From: CAVYPR01 sp963770505
Lineage (GTDB): Bacteria > Actinomycetota > Acidimicrobiia > Acidimicrobiales > RAAP-2
NCBI GenBank assembly: GCA_963770505.1
Contig: CAVYPR010000006.1
Location: 1,054,001-1,118,000 of the forward strand
Reading direction: 5' to 3'
DNA length: 64,000 nt
The translations under genes and the position numbers were made by a program. Below are positions 8,026-16,299 of the stretch, piece by piece. Within the stretch, counting starts at the first letter, position 1, and each line of letters opens with the position of its first letter. Under the pieces are notes generated by a model. The model saw only the letters and a program-made list of their open reading frames with translations, made no database searches and had not been told where the DNA came from.

Positions 8026-9279
8026 ATGACCGGCGACCTGCGTGTCGACCTGACCGACCCCGATCTCTTCGCCGACGGCCCCCCACACGAGGTCTACGAC
8101 CTGCTACGCGAGGAGGCGCCCGTCTACTGGCACGAGCCGACCGGGAACACCCCGGACGGCGAGGGCTTCTGGTGTCTCACCCGGCATGAGGATGTGGCCT
8201 GGGCGGCGAAGCTCCCCGACGTCTTCTCCTCGGTGGGCGGGGGCACCCGCCGGGGCGGGGGAACCCTCATCGAGGACCTTCCGAGGGGCTTTGCCGCCGG
8301 TGTGCTCTTCAACATGCAGGACGATCCCCGGCACCAGCAGATGCGCCGCCTCGTCACGCCGTCACTGAGCCCGCGGCGCCTGCGTGAGATCGAGACGTCG
8401 CTCTCCGCGAGGTGCGCCACCCTTCTTGACGAGGCGGCGGCGGGAGACACGTGCGACTTCCTGGTCGACGTGGCGGCGGAGCTGCCCCTCCAGGCCATCG
8501 CGTCCCTCCTCGGCGTGCCGCAGGACGACAGGCACTTCCTCCTCGACTGGGCGGACGCCACGCTCGACTTCGACGATCACAACCCCGGGCAGACGTCGGA
8601 CAAGGTCCGTGGGGCCAGCGCGGCCATGTCCGCCTACTGCGTCCGCCTCCTGGGGGAGAAGCGCCGGTGCCCGGGCGAGGACATCCTGTCGATCATCGCC
8701 AACGCCGACCTGCCCGACGCCGCAGCGCCCGGCGGGTCGCTCACCGAGCTGGAACAGGAGATGTTCTTCCACCTCTTGGTGGCCGCGGGGAGCGAGACCA
8801 CCCGCAACTCCATCACCGCCGGGCTGCTGGCGCTGATCGACCGCCCCCGGACATGGGAGGCGCTGCGGCGGGAACGCTCGCTGCTGCCGGGGGCGGTCGA
8901 GGAGATGCTCCGGTGGGCGTCGTCGACCATCTACAACCGGCGTACGGCGACGCAGGAGGTCGAGCGGCGCGGGCAGCTGGTCCGCCCGGGCGACAAGGTC
9001 GTCCTGTGGTGGCAGGCGGCGAACTTCGACGGGCGGGTGTTCGACGATCCGCGCCGATTCGACATCCGGCGGGACCCGAACCCCCACCTGAGTTTCGGCG
9101 CCGGGAGCCATTTCTGCCTCGGCGCCAGCCTGGCCCGCCTCGAGATCAGGGTGGTGTTCGAGGGGCTGCTCGACCGGTTCGGCCGCGTCGAGGGGGCGGG
9201 TGCCGTCGAGCGGACCCGGTCGAACAAGCACGCCGGGTTCCGGCACGCCCCGGTGCGGTTCGAACCGCCGTCACCCTGA
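8026..9279 (+). CDS. Cytochrome P450
   Basis: Soluble bacterial P450 monooxygenase (417 aa). Hallmarks: I-helix oxygen-activation stretch LVAAGSETTRN (about residue 266), K-helix ExxR as EEMLR (about 300) and the haem-thiolate loop FGAGSHFCLG (about 362) with the axial Cys. The N-terminal FNMQDDPRHQQMRRL corresponds to the C-helix W/HxxxR region that binds haem propionate. No redox partner is adjacent; the CxxHxxC ferredoxin at 41135 is the only P450-type ferredoxin in the window. The ATG at 8026 has no convincing SD, and GGAGGGAGG lies about 25 nt upstream. Substrate unknown; the length and helices are those of steroid or fatty-acid type actinobacterial CYPs. Confidence 0.93.
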   Translation: MTGDLRVDLTDPDLFADGPPHEVYDLLREEAPVYWHEPTGNTPDGEGFWCLTRHEDVAWAAKLPDVFSSVGGGTRRGGGTLIEDLPRGFAAGVLFNMQDDPRHQQMRRLVTPSLSPRRLREIETSLSARCATLLDEAAAGDTCDFLVDVAAELPLQAIASLLGVPQDDRHFLLDWADATLDFDDHNPGQTSDKVRGASAAMSAYCVRLLGEKRRCPGEDILSIIANADLPDAAAPGGSLTELEQEMFFHLLVAAGSETTRNSITAGLLALIDRPRTWEALRRERSLLPGAVEEMLRWASSTIYNRRTATQEVERRGQLVRPGDKVVLWWQAANFDGRVFDDPRRFDIRRDPNPHLSFGAGSHFCLGASLARLEIRVVFEGLLDRFGRVEGAGAVERTRSNKHAGFRHAPVRFEPPSP

Positions 9280-9290
9280 GCGCGCCGGGG

Positions 9291-9307
9291 GCCCGGCCCG
9301 CCCGGGC
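9291..9307. terminator. GC-rich hairpin between convergent genes
   Basis: GCCCGG and CCGGGC pair around a 5-nt loop between the convergent P450 and HTH genes, reaching the HTH stop codon. There is no U-tract. It could act as a bidirectional terminator, but six-base GC stems are common at this base composition. Confidence 0.3.
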
Positions 9308-9690
9308 TAGGGCCGGCGAGTCGCCTTCGCCCGCTCCTTCACCCGGGCGCGGAACTCGCGCACCTCCCGGCGGTGCCGGGCCCGGAGGGCAGCGGCCTCG
9401 TCCTTCACTTCGTCCCTGAACCCCTTCACGTCGTCGTGGAAGCGCTCCCAGGCGGCCTGGCGGCTGATACCGACCGCACCGCCGACGACCTCCCAGGTGG
9501 CTCCGGCCTCGGTCGCCTCGGCGACCAGGCGCGACTCCCACCCCGACAGGAGGCCGGCCAGGGCCCGGGTGGCGCCGAGGGCCTCCAGCGGATCGGCTGC
9601 GGCGGTGGCCGACGCCCAGGCCGCGGTCATCAGCGCGGGGATGCGGCGCTCACCGCCGGTGGCCGCGGGCTCCGTGTCCGTCATGTGCAT
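9307..9690 (-). CDS. Small helix-turn-helix DNA-binding protein
   Basis: A 127-aa protein with the actinobacterial HTH pattern ATWEVVGGAVGISRQAAWERF (about residues 63-83), the recognition-helix motif of small regulators with a sigma-region-4/AsnC-like HTH. Helices rich in Arg/Glu follow, including RHRREVREFRARVKERAK, likely a coiled coil. The start codon lies exactly where transcription is predicted to begin, six bases after a -10 element, so the message should be leaderless. The -10 element lies between TGTCA/TGACA arms, one of which reaches the start, suggesting autoregulation. Targets are unknown. Confidence 0.7.
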   Translation of the reverse strand: MHMTDTEPAATGGERRIPALMTAAWASATAAADPLEALGATRALAGLLSGWESRLVAEATEAGATWEVVGGAVGISRQAAWERFHDDVKGFRDEVKDEAAALRARHRREVREFRARVKERAKATRRP

Positions 9691-9691
9691 G

Positions 9692-9724
9692 TGTCAAGTC
9701 TAACCTGACAACGGCCCGTGTCAA
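9692..9724 (-). promoter_or_regulatory. Leaderless promoter with overlapping inverted-repeat operator
   Basis: Read on the minus strand: a perfect -35 TTGACA at 9724-9719, 16-bp spacer, -10 TAGACT at 9702-9697, then six bases to the ATG at 9690. TGTCA (9692-9696) and TGACA (9706-9710) form an inverted repeat around the -10 element. This is suitable for a repressor encoded by the gene itself (inference). Confidence 0.6.
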
Positions 9725-9773
9725 GGCTGCCTTTACACGGGCGCCCGGGCGATGAGGGCCGCCGGCCCCCGCC

Positions 9774-10649
9774 CTACGGCTCGCCGTCGGGCGCCCCCGA
9801 GGGGTCGCCCCCGCCCGGGTGGAGCGGGAGGCGCTCGGAGAGCGCCTCCACCTGGGCGCGGAGTGCGGAGACCTCGTGGACCAGGGCCTGCAGGGCGCCG
9901 TCGGGAAGTCGGGTGGCCGGTGTGGGCTCCCCGGCCTCGGGCTCCCCCTCGCCGTCCTTGCTGGTCGACGTGGCGTCCCTCGACTCGCCCCCCCGGAAGA
10001 AGCTGGCCAGGGAACCCGAGAGGAGGCCGAGGACCGCGACCCCGGTGATCATGATCATCACCGCGACCCACCGGCCGGTGGGGGTGATCGGCACGATGTC
10101 GCCGTAGCCGACCGTGGTGAGGGTGACGATCGCCCACCACAGCGAGTCGCCGTAGGTGGCGAACTCGTGGTTGACGGGGTGCTCGGCGTGATAGGCCACG
10201 AGGGCACCGACGACCACGACGAGCAGGGCGATCACCGCCACCCTTCCGAGCGTGCCGAAGAGACGCCGTGAACGCCGGTTCGCCATCACCACCCGGGCCA
10301 GGCGGGCCAGCCGGACGACGACGATGAAGCGGCCGGCCTGCAGGCCCGGGAGCAGGAACCAGGGGGCGGTCAGGATCACGACTCCCAGGTCGAACAACCC
10401 CAGACGGGTCCTGCGGTAGTGGAACGTGTGGCGGGCGTGGACGATGTAGTCGGTGAGGAAGACGAGCCACGTGGCGACCCCGACGATGATGCCGGCCCAA
10501 CCGTTGGACTCCGGGGCGATGACCAGGGGGAGGAGCGCCGAGATGATGATCGGGACCCGCATGACGGTGTCGAACCGGGTCAGGAAGGCGGCGTCGGCTT
10601 CGGACCGGGGCTGACCCGCTTTGAGCTCTGCTGCGGGCGCCGCGCTCAC
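9774..10649 (-). CDS. Voltage-gated-type potassium channel
   Basis: Six-helix K+ channel subunit of 291 aa. Four N-terminal hydrophobic segments precede an S4-like stretch with spaced arginines (RFIVVVRLARLARVV). A pore module follows: S5, pore helix LWWAIVTLT, selectivity filter TVGYGD and S6 (VAVMIMITGVAVLGLLSG). The cytoplasmic tail holds a heptad-rich segment (LVHEVSALRAQVEALSERL) that probably forms a coiled coil. The GTG at 10649 was chosen because the longer frame upstream is Pro/Arg-rich shadow sequence. It is divergent from the ParA-like gene. The TrkA proteins further along are not linked to it. Confidence 0.88.
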   Translation of the reverse strand: MSAAPAAELKAGQPRSEADAAFLTRFDTVMRVPIIISALLPLVIAPESNGWAGIIVGVATWLVFLTDYIVHARHTFHYRRTRLGLFDLGVVILTAPWFLLPGLQAGRFIVVVRLARLARVVMANRRSRRLFGTLGRVAVIALLVVVVGALVAYHAEHPVNHEFATYGDSLWWAIVTLTTVGYGDIVPITPTGRWVAVMIMITGVAVLGLLSGSLASFFRGGESRDATSTSKDGEGEPEAGEPTPATRLPDGALQALVHEVSALRAQVEALSERLPLHPGGGDPSGAPDGEP

Positions 10650-10834
10650 GTGCCCGATCTTGCCCGGTGGTCGGGTCCAGGACGCGGATTTCCCGCGAGC
10701 TGACCACGCCCGGATCGGCGGCGCCGGAGCGGACGCCGGGCTCCTCGGCCCCCGGCCGCCGCCGCCTCGCCGCCGCCACGTGGGGCCGGGCCGCGCCACT
10801 ACCCTTGGCGTCGTCGTCCGCAGGAGGTCAGCCG

Positions 10835-11419
10835 GTGAACATCGTGGTCAGCAACGTGAAGGGCGGAGTGGGCAAGACCACGACGTCGGTCTACCTGGCG
10901 GCCGCCGCGGCCCGACGGGGCTACGACCCCGTGCTGCTGGTGGACGCCGACCGCCAGGCTTCCTCGGCCGAGTGGCTGGAGCAGCGGCCGCTGGAGGGGG
11001 TCGAACTGGTCGAGGCGCCCTCGGAACGCACCGTGGGCCGGGCCATGGAGCGCCACGAGGGCCTGGCCGTGGTGGACACCCCGCCCGGCGACGAGAGGAT
11101 CGTGCGGGCAGCCATCGAGCGGGCGGACGCCGTGATCATCCCCACCCGTGCCGGGGGGGTGGAGTTCACCCGCGTGGTGGCCACCGTCTCCATGCTGCCC
11201 CGGTCCACCCCGCGGGGCGTGGTGGTGTGCGCCGCCAGGCTGGGGACGAACGACCTCGAGGAGACGGTCGCCTGGTGGACGGGGCAGGACGTCCCGGTCT
11301 GGGGGGTGGTGCCCGAGAGGGTGGGCATCGCCGCCGGGCCTGAGGCCCGTCTCCACCCCGAGGGGATCGCCCTGTACGAGAAGGTGCTGAAGAAGGCGGT
11401 TCGCAAGCGGGGCAAGTGA
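10835..11419 (+). CDS. ParA/MinD-like P-loop ATPase
   Basis: Deviant-Walker ATPase of 194 aa. KGGVGKTTTS near residue 9 is the Walker A with the signature Lys, LLVDADRQASS is switch I / Walker A', and LAVVDTPPGDE is Walker B. AAGPEARLHPEG and a basic C-terminal helix (VLKKAVRKRGK) close the protein. The GTG at 10835 has a strong AGGAGG (10822-10827) at 7 nt. No parB-like gene or parS site is nearby and the protein is shorter than chromosomal ParA, so a role in chromosome segregation is unlikely. It belongs to the orphan ParA-like proteins that position or regulate other complexes. Confidence 0.82.
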   Translation: MNIVVSNVKGGVGKTTTSVYLAAAAARRGYDPVLLVDADRQASSAEWLEQRPLEGVELVEAPSERTVGRAMERHEGLAVVDTPPGDERIVRAAIERADAVIIPTRAGGVEFTRVVATVSMLPRSTPRGVVVCAARLGTNDLEETVAWWTGQDVPVWGVVPERVGIAAGPEARLHPEGIALYEKVLKKAVRKRGK

Positions 11420-11436
11420 ACGGGGGCCCCGATGGC

Positions 11437-11442
11437 TACGCT
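11437..11442 (+). promoter_or_regulatory. Possible -10 element of a leaderless upstream ORF
   Basis: TACGCT followed 7 nt later by a GTG at 11450. No clear -35 is seen. The position fits the TANNNT-short spacer-RTG arrangement found at other genes in this window. Confidence 0.35.
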
Positions 11443-11449
11443 GCTCGCC

Positions 11450-11515
11450 GTGGAGTGCGGAGAGGGTCGCGGCATGGTTCGTGAGGGGACGGCTGCGCCT
11501 GGAGTTCGGCGGTGA
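11450..11515 (+). CDS. Putative 21-codon leader ORF coupled to the SDR gene
   Basis: A GTG-initiated 21-codon frame whose TGA (11513-11515) overlaps the GTG start of the short-chain dehydrogenase at 11512. It sits 7 nt after a TACGCT hexamer, so it could be read from a leaderless message and pass ribosomes to the dehydrogenase. The peptide begins VECGEGRGMV and resembles no family. The evidence is positional only. Confidence 0.3.
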   Translation: MECGEGRGMVREGTAAPGVRR

Positions 11516-12333
11516 CCGGCCAACCCGTCGCCGGGGCGACCGGTGCGCGCACCGCACTCCTCGAGGGGAAGGTCTGCGTCGTCTCGGGCGTCGGCGCGGG
11601 CCTCGGCCGCCGGGCGGCGGTCGCCCTGGCCGCCCACGGCGCCGACGTGGTGTTGGCTGCCCGTCGGCAGTCCTCACTCGATGAGGTGGCGGCCGAGGTG
11701 GAGGCCCTAGGGGTGCGCGCCCTGGCCGTGGCCACCAACATCGTCGATCCCGAGCAGTGCGAGCGGGTCGTGTCGCTGGCCCGCTCCGAGCTGGGTGGGG
11801 TGGACGTCCTGGTCAACAACGCCTTCAGGTTCGACGTCTTGAAGACCTTCGAAGAGGTGGACCTGGCCGTCTGGCGCAAGATCATGGACGTCAACCTCTT
11901 CGGAACGCTGCAGATGACCAAGGCGGCCCTGCCGGCCATGGAGGCGCGCGGCGGCGGGTCGGTGGTGATGGTGGCGTCGATGGCGGCACGCAAGCCGACG
12001 CCGCTCGAAGGGGGCTACACGGTCTCCAAGGGCGCCCTGATGACCGCCACCCGCGTCCTCGCCTACGAGCTGGGCTCGAAGGGGATACGGGTGAACGCCG
12101 TGGTGCCCGGTTGGATGCTCGGCCCCTCGGTCGACATCTACATCCAGATGACGTCGGAAAACCGGGGCATGACGGCCGCCGAGGTCGTCGACGAGCTGGC
12201 CGGGCGCATGGCCCTGGGCCGGGTCCCGACCGACGAGGAGGTGGCAGGGACCATCGTCTACCTCGCCTCGGACCTCTCGTCGGTCGTCACCGGCCAGGCC
12301 ATCGATGCCAACGGGGGGGAGTACTTCGCCTGA
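11512..12333 (+). CDS. Short-chain dehydrogenase/reductase (SDR)
   Basis: NAD(P)-dependent oxidoreductase of 273 aa with classical SDR signatures: the glycine-rich loop SGVGAGLGR (about residue 25), VDVLVNNAF (the NNAG position), the catalytic Ser in VMVASMAA and the catalytic YTVSK pair. C-terminal VNAVVPGWMLGP and GQAIDANGGEYF are typical of enoyl-ACP/3-oxoacyl-ACP reductase-like SDRs. A VNNAF variant replaces NNAG. The GTG start at 11512 lies within a GTGA overlap with a possible 21-codon leader ORF. The neighbours give no pathway context, so the substrate is unknown. Confidence 0.88.
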   Translation: MTGQPVAGATGARTALLEGKVCVVSGVGAGLGRRAAVALAAHGADVVLAARRQSSLDEVAAEVEALGVRALAVATNIVDPEQCERVVSLARSELGGVDVLVNNAFRFDVLKTFEEVDLAVWRKIMDVNLFGTLQMTKAALPAMEARGGGSVVMVASMAARKPTPLEGGYTVSKGALMTATRVLAYELGSKGIRVNAVVPGWMLGPSVDIYIQMTSENRGMTAAEVVDELAGRMALGRVPTDEEVAGTIVYLASDLSSVVTGQAIDANGGEYFA

Positions 12334-12487
12334 CCGGCGGCAAACGGTCCCGGCCGGCCCGCGCCCCCTGTAGAGCGGTGGGCCGGCTCGCGCCGTCGGG
12401 GTTTCGCCGCGCCGGCGGCCCCGCCGCTCCGCGCCGCCTCCGAGGGTCTGCGGCGGACCGCCGCCACCGCAGGCCGGGACACTCCTC

Positions 12488-14608
12488 ATGATCGGCACGC
12501 GCAGCGGGCTTCGGAGCGCCCTCGCCATCGACCTGGGTCTCCTCGCCCCGGTACGGGGTGCGGTGACGGCCCTGCCGGTTGTCGCCGTCTTCGTCTGCGG
12601 GCTGGCCCTCGGCGATACCCGCGCCGCGGTCTCCATGGCCGTCGGGGCGAACCTGATCGCCATCGTCTCCCTGGTGAGCGCGCCCCGCCTCTCCGTCGCC
12701 CTGGCCGTGCTCGACGCGTTGGGCATGGCGTTCTCGGTCTTCGTCGGCTCGGTGACCGTCCCCTACCCCTACCTGCACACCACCCTGCTGGTCGTCTGGT
12801 GCTTCTGCGGCGGGATGCTGGTGGCCTTCGGAGTGAGCGAGGCCGTGGTGGGCACCCAGGCGGTGATCGCCTTCTTGGTGCTCGGCCGCTTCTTCGGGAC
12901 GCCGCACGACGCACTGGCGCTCGGAGCGCTCGTCCTCATCGGCGCGCTCGTCGAGGTCTTCGCCCTCCTCCTGCTGCGGTTGCCGCCGACCCTGCGCTTC
13001 CAGCGCAGTCGGTTGGCCGAAGCGTTCACGGTGTTGGCCGGGCTCGCCAGAGGCGACCCACGGCACTCGCCGGCCGACGCCTCACGCGCCCTCGACGAGG
13101 CAGGCCGCGTGCTGGCCGCGCCGTCGCTCTTCGGTCGCAGCGACGTGCGCGAGCTCCGGGCGATCCTCGATCAGGCCGGACGGATCCGTCTCGAGCTGGC
13201 GGTCGTGATCGGGTTCCGAGCACGTCTCGGCGTCACCGGCGGATCGACAGCGACGGCGACGGTCGACGCCTACCTGCAGGATGCGTCCAAGGCGCTCGTC
13301 GAGATCGGCACGGCGCTCCGACACCCTCGCCAGCCGGTCGGCTGGTCGGCGGCCGAGCAGCTCGAGCGCGCCGGCGTCGACCGGCACGGGGTCTCCCAAG
13401 GGGTGAACGAGCAGGCCACCTTGCTCGCCCGGCAGTCCCTCTCCCACCTCGACGCCCTCGGCGGCCAGCTCCGGGCCTGTGAGAACCTGGTCGAGAAGGT
13501 TCGGACAGGCACCGACCGGCACGGCTGGGCCGTCCCCTTCCCGAGGGTCCGACGCCCGCGTCTCGCCCGTCCGGGGACAGCCCTCGCCGTGCTGCGTGCC
13601 AATCTCCACGCCACGTCACCGGTGTTCCGGCACGCCGTCCGGTTCGCCGTCGCGGTTCCGGCCGCGGCACTCCTGGCGTCCTGGTTGGCGCTGCCTCGCC
13701 CCTACTGGGTCCCGTTCGCCGTCGCCGTCATCTTGAAGCCCGACTACAGCGGCCTGTTCCGTACCGGCATCGGCAGGGTCATCGGCACCCTGCTCGGCGC
13801 CACGCTGGCGGCACTCTTGGTCAGCGGGCTCCACCCGAACCTCCTCGTCACGACCGTCCTCGTGGCGGTCATGGCCTGGGCGGCGTATACGAGCTGGTCA
13901 GCCAGTTTCGCGGTGGCGATCGGGTTCGTGACCGCCCTGCTCCTGATCCTGCTCAGCACCTCCCTCACCGACACGGTGGGCACGGCCGTCGACCGTTTGG
14001 TCGATGTTCTCCTCGGCGCGGCCATCGCCTATGTGGCGTTCCTCGTCTGGCCGACGTCGTCGCGTGCGGGGGTCGGCGAGGCCGAGTCGGCTCTCTTCGT
14101 CGCCAACCGCGACTACCTCGCGGTGGTCGTGGGCCTGGTGGAAGGCAGGCAGGTCGACCCTGGTCGGGTCTCGGAATGCTCCAGGGCGGTGCTCATCACC
14201 TGGGTCGACGCCGAGGACGCCATCGGCCGGTCGGTCCAAGAGCCCGCCGCCATGCGGACCGACCCGGCCAGGGGCCGGGGGCTCCTCGCCGTGGCCCTGC
14301 GCATCGACCGCGCCAGCCATGCCCTGCGCATCGACGCCGCGCGAGAGGTCACGGTGCCGCCCTTCGAAGAGCTCGAGGCGCTGTGCACCGCTCTTTGCCA
14401 GGCGCTGTCGGCGGTGGCCGACCGGCTCGCCGGTCGTCCGCACGATCCGGTGGCCGAGCTGCGACCGCTCTACAGGGAGACGGTGAGCCGCCTGAGCCTG
14501 CTCGCAGCACCCCCCTCGATCGGCCTCCACCTCGACGAGCTCGTCAACGCCGTCAACACCGCAGTGACCCTCGCCGGGCCGGCCGAGCCGCCCCCGTCGG
14601 GCCAATGA
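12488..14608 (+). CDS. FUSC-family inner-membrane transporter (aromatic acid exporter-like)
   Basis: Large membrane protein (706 aa) of the FUSC/YccS/AaeB type. Two sets of hydrophobic helices (about residues 18-170 and 380-525) are separated by a hydrophilic domain of about 200 residues and followed by a C-terminal cytoplasmic domain of about 180 residues. The second set contains LPRPYWVPFAVAVILKPDY and RVIGTLLGATLAALL, the usual conserved core of the fusaric-acid-resistance-like domain. Such proteins are implicated in efflux of aromatic or other hydrophobic acids. The gene is monocistronic and is followed by a perfect 11-bp hairpin at 14640. Confidence 0.82.
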   Translation: MIGTRSGLRSALAIDLGLLAPVRGAVTALPVVAVFVCGLALGDTRAAVSMAVGANLIAIVSLVSAPRLSVALAVLDALGMAFSVFVGSVTVPYPYLHTTLLVVWCFCGGMLVAFGVSEAVVGTQAVIAFLVLGRFFGTPHDALALGALVLIGALVEVFALLLLRLPPTLRFQRSRLAEAFTVLAGLARGDPRHSPADASRALDEAGRVLAAPSLFGRSDVRELRAILDQAGRIRLELAVVIGFRARLGVTGGSTATATVDAYLQDASKALVEIGTALRHPRQPVGWSAAEQLERAGVDRHGVSQGVNEQATLLARQSLSHLDALGGQLRACENLVEKVRTGTDRHGWAVPFPRVRRPRLARPGTALAVLRANLHATSPVFRHAVRFAVAVPAAALLASWLALPRPYWVPFAVAVILKPDYSGLFRTGIGRVIGTLLGATLAALLVSGLHPNLLVTTVLVAVMAWAAYTSWSASFAVAIGFVTALLLILLSTSLTDTVGTAVDRLVDVLLGAAIAYVAFLVWPTSSRAGVGEAESALFVANRDYLAVVVGLVEGRQVDPGRVSECSRAVLITWVDAEDAIGRSVQEPAAMRTDPARGRGLLAVALRIDRASHALRIDAAREVTVPPFEELEALCTALCQALSAVADRLAGRPHDPVAELRPLYRETVSRLSLLAAPPSIGLHLDELVNAVNTAVTLAGPAEPPPSGQ

Positions 14609-14639
14609 TCCTCGCCGGGCCCGGCCTCGCCTCTTTCGC

Positions 14640-14664
14640 CGCCACCCGCCTTCGGCGGGTGGCG
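14640..14664. terminator. Perfect 11-bp hairpin between FUSC gene and tRNA-Pro
   Basis: CGCCACCCGCC and its exact complement GGCGGGTGGCG enclose a TTC triloop, 31 bp after the FUSC stop and before the convergent tRNA-Pro gene. There is no U-tract on either strand, as in the I-shaped terminators proposed for high-GC actinobacteria. A bidirectional terminator role is likely. Confidence 0.6.
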
Positions 14665-14737
14665 TGCTGCACACGGATGCCCGCCGTAGGGGCCCGGGCG
14701 GTCCGGGGCTCGTCCACGGGTCCGCCCGGAGGTTCGT

Positions 14738-14815
14738 TGGTCGGGCTGCCCGGATTTGAACCGGGGACCTCTGCGTCCCGAACGCAGCGCGCTAACCAAG
14801 CTGCGCCACAGCCCG
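14738..14815 (-). tRNA. tRNA-Pro (anticodon CGG)
   Basis: On the minus strand the acceptor CGGGCTG pairs with CAGCCCG, followed by discriminator A and a genome-encoded CCA. The anticodon loop is TTCGGGA, giving CGG. The T arm contains GTTCAAATC. The D arm GCGCAGC...GCGCGC is normal for tRNA-Pro. Confidence 0.94.
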
Positions 14816-14849
14816 TCACCGGCGCCCAGGCACCGGCCAGGGGATGAGT

Positions 14850-15791
14850 TTAGCCGAGACCGGGTCGGTTTCCCGAGGGCAGGGTGGACGTCGTGTCGTC
14901 CGCTTCCCCGGACGAAACCCCTTCCTCTGCGGCATCGTGACCGTTGCCGCTCCGGTGGGCGACCACCTTCACGATGCGGCGCTTGTCCATCTCCACGACG
15001 CGCAGGTCCCAGCCGTCCACCCTGAGCGACTCGCCCTCCTCGGGGATGTGGCCGAACCCGTCGAACAGGAACCCTCCCAGCGTCACGTACTCGCCGTCGG
15101 GGACCTCGATCTCGAGGTGTTCCCGGACGTCGTCGACGCTGGCCCGGCCGTCGACCAGCCAGCGCGAGCCGTCGACCCGCACGATGGCCGGCTCGTCGTC
15201 GGCGGGGTCGAACTCGTCGTGCAATGTGCCGACCAGGGGCTCGAGGAGATCCTTCACGGTGAGGACGCCGGCCACCCCGCCGTACTCGTCGACGACCACG
15301 GCGAAGCCGCGCCGCTGCCGGCGCATCTCCGCCAGGGCGTCGAGGACCCTGCGGGACTCGGGTATGACGTAGGGCTGGCGGACCCGACGGGAGATCTCGA
15401 GGGGGGAGGGGGAGGTGGACCGCTCGGTGCCCCGTGACGGACCGGGGCCGGCCCGACGGCTGCGGAACAGGTCGGTGACGAAGAGGACGCCCACCACGTC
15501 GTCCAGGTCGTCGTGGACCACCGGGAAGGCGCTGTGCCCCGACTCGCGCACCGCCTGGGCCACGTCCTCCTCGTGGACGGGGATGGTGAGGGCCACCACG
15601 TCGACCCGGGGCGTCATCACCTCGCGTACGTCCATGTCCCGCAGCTCGGCCAGCGCCTCGGTGATCAGCCGCTCCTGCTCGCCGGCTGGCGAGGAGCGGC
15701 GGTCGGCGCCCGCCTCCGTGCGGCCGCCGCGCCACCACGGCCGATGCGGTCCGCTGGCCGCTGTCGAGCGTGGCGAGCGCCGTCCGGGCAC
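14850..15791 (-). CDS. CorC/HlyC-like CBS-domain protein without DUF21
   Basis: Soluble 313-aa protein built from a tandem CBS pair (about residues 55-200; MTPRVDVVALTI, GHSAFPVV, GFAVVVDEYGGVAGVLTVKDLLEPLVG) and a C-terminal CorC_HlyC domain (about 210-290; YVTLGGFLFDGFGHIP). Family members modulate Mg/Co homeostasis through adenosine-nucleotide or metal binding by the CBS module. The usual DUF21 membrane domain of actinobacterial CNNM/CorC proteins is missing, and the N terminus is basic and disordered. The GTG start at 15791 is uncertain; the conserved part begins near residue 38. It follows the receiver-domain gene by 17 bp on the same strand. Confidence 0.82.
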   Translation of the reverse strand: MPGRRSPRSTAASGPHRPWWRGGRTEAGADRRSSPAGEQERLITEALAELRDMDVREVMTPRVDVVALTIPVHEEDVAQAVRESGHSAFPVVHDDLDDVVGVLFVTDLFRSRRAGPGPSRGTERSTSPSPLEISRRVRQPYVIPESRRVLDALAEMRRQRRGFAVVVDEYGGVAGVLTVKDLLEPLVGTLHDEFDPADDEPAIVRVDGSRWLVDGRASVDDVREHLEIEVPDGEYVTLGGFLFDGFGHIPEEGESLRVDGWDLRVVEMDKRRIVKVVAHRSGNGHDAAEEGVSSGEADDTTSTLPSGNRPGLG

Positions 15792-15808
15792 CCGGGCCTC
15801 GGACCGGG

Positions 15809-16264
15809 TCAGGCGCCGGCGGCCCGAACGGCCGGGGCCCCTCCCGCAACCGACACCGGCACCGGTTGGTACGACTCGTCGGCGTAGCGGCCCCCGTCGA
15901 GCAGGGCCGCGGTGGCCCGGCGGAGCCGGAGCGGGTCGAGGGGCTTGACCAGCCAGCCCTCGGCCCCCGAGCGCCGGGCCAGGAACACGTCCGGCCGGCG
16001 GTCCAAGAGGAGCAGGACGGGGATGTGGTCGACGTCGAGGTAGGACTCCGCCAGCGACAGCTCGAGGCAGACGGCCATGCCGCCCATGTTCCCCATCTGC
16101 ATGTCGACCACGACGAGGTCGGGCGCCTCCTCGAGCTCGTCGATCATGGCGAGCAGCGCCGGCCCCGAGGGGGCCTCGAGCACCGTCACGTCCGGACCGG
16201 AGGTGGCCGAGACCACCTCCCGGCGCAGGCTCGGGGCGTCGGAGGCGACCACGATCGTGCTCAC
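15809..16264 (-). CDS. Single-domain response regulator receiver protein
   Basis: A CheY-like protein of 151 aa with a receiver domain and no output domain. The phospho-acceptor Asp is in LVVVDMQMGNMGG (about residue 54), and the switch Lys is in EGWLVKPLDPLRL. The last 25 residues are Ala/Pro/Val-rich and probably unstructured. No kinase is adjacent, so it is an orphan. The GTG at 16264 is preceded by TAACCT-N6, matching the leaderless pattern. Co-transcription with the CorC-like gene is likely from the 17-bp gap. Confidence 0.8.
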   Translation of the reverse strand: MSTIVVASDAPSLRREVVSATSGPDVTVLEAPSGPALLAMIDELEEAPDLVVVDMQMGNMGGMAVCLELSLAESYLDVDHIPVLLLLDRRPDVFLARRSGAEGWLVKPLDPLRLRRATAALLDGGRYADESYQPVPVSVAGGAPAVRAAGA

Positions 16265-16270
16265 GGGGCG

Positions 16271-16276
16271 AGGTTA
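16271..16276 (-). promoter_or_regulatory. Leaderless -10 element for receiver gene
   Basis: On the minus strand TAACCT (16276-16271) is followed by exactly six bases and then the GTG start at 16264. It is one of several TANNNT-N6-RTG sites in this window. Confidence 0.5.
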
Positions 16277-16299
16277 CCCGACCCCGGGGCGGGTGCCGC

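Noticed and set aside
10835..11419. ParA-like gene as a chromosome or plasmid partition locus
   Set aside because: No parB-like gene, parS-like palindromes or replication genes are nearby, and the protein is short.
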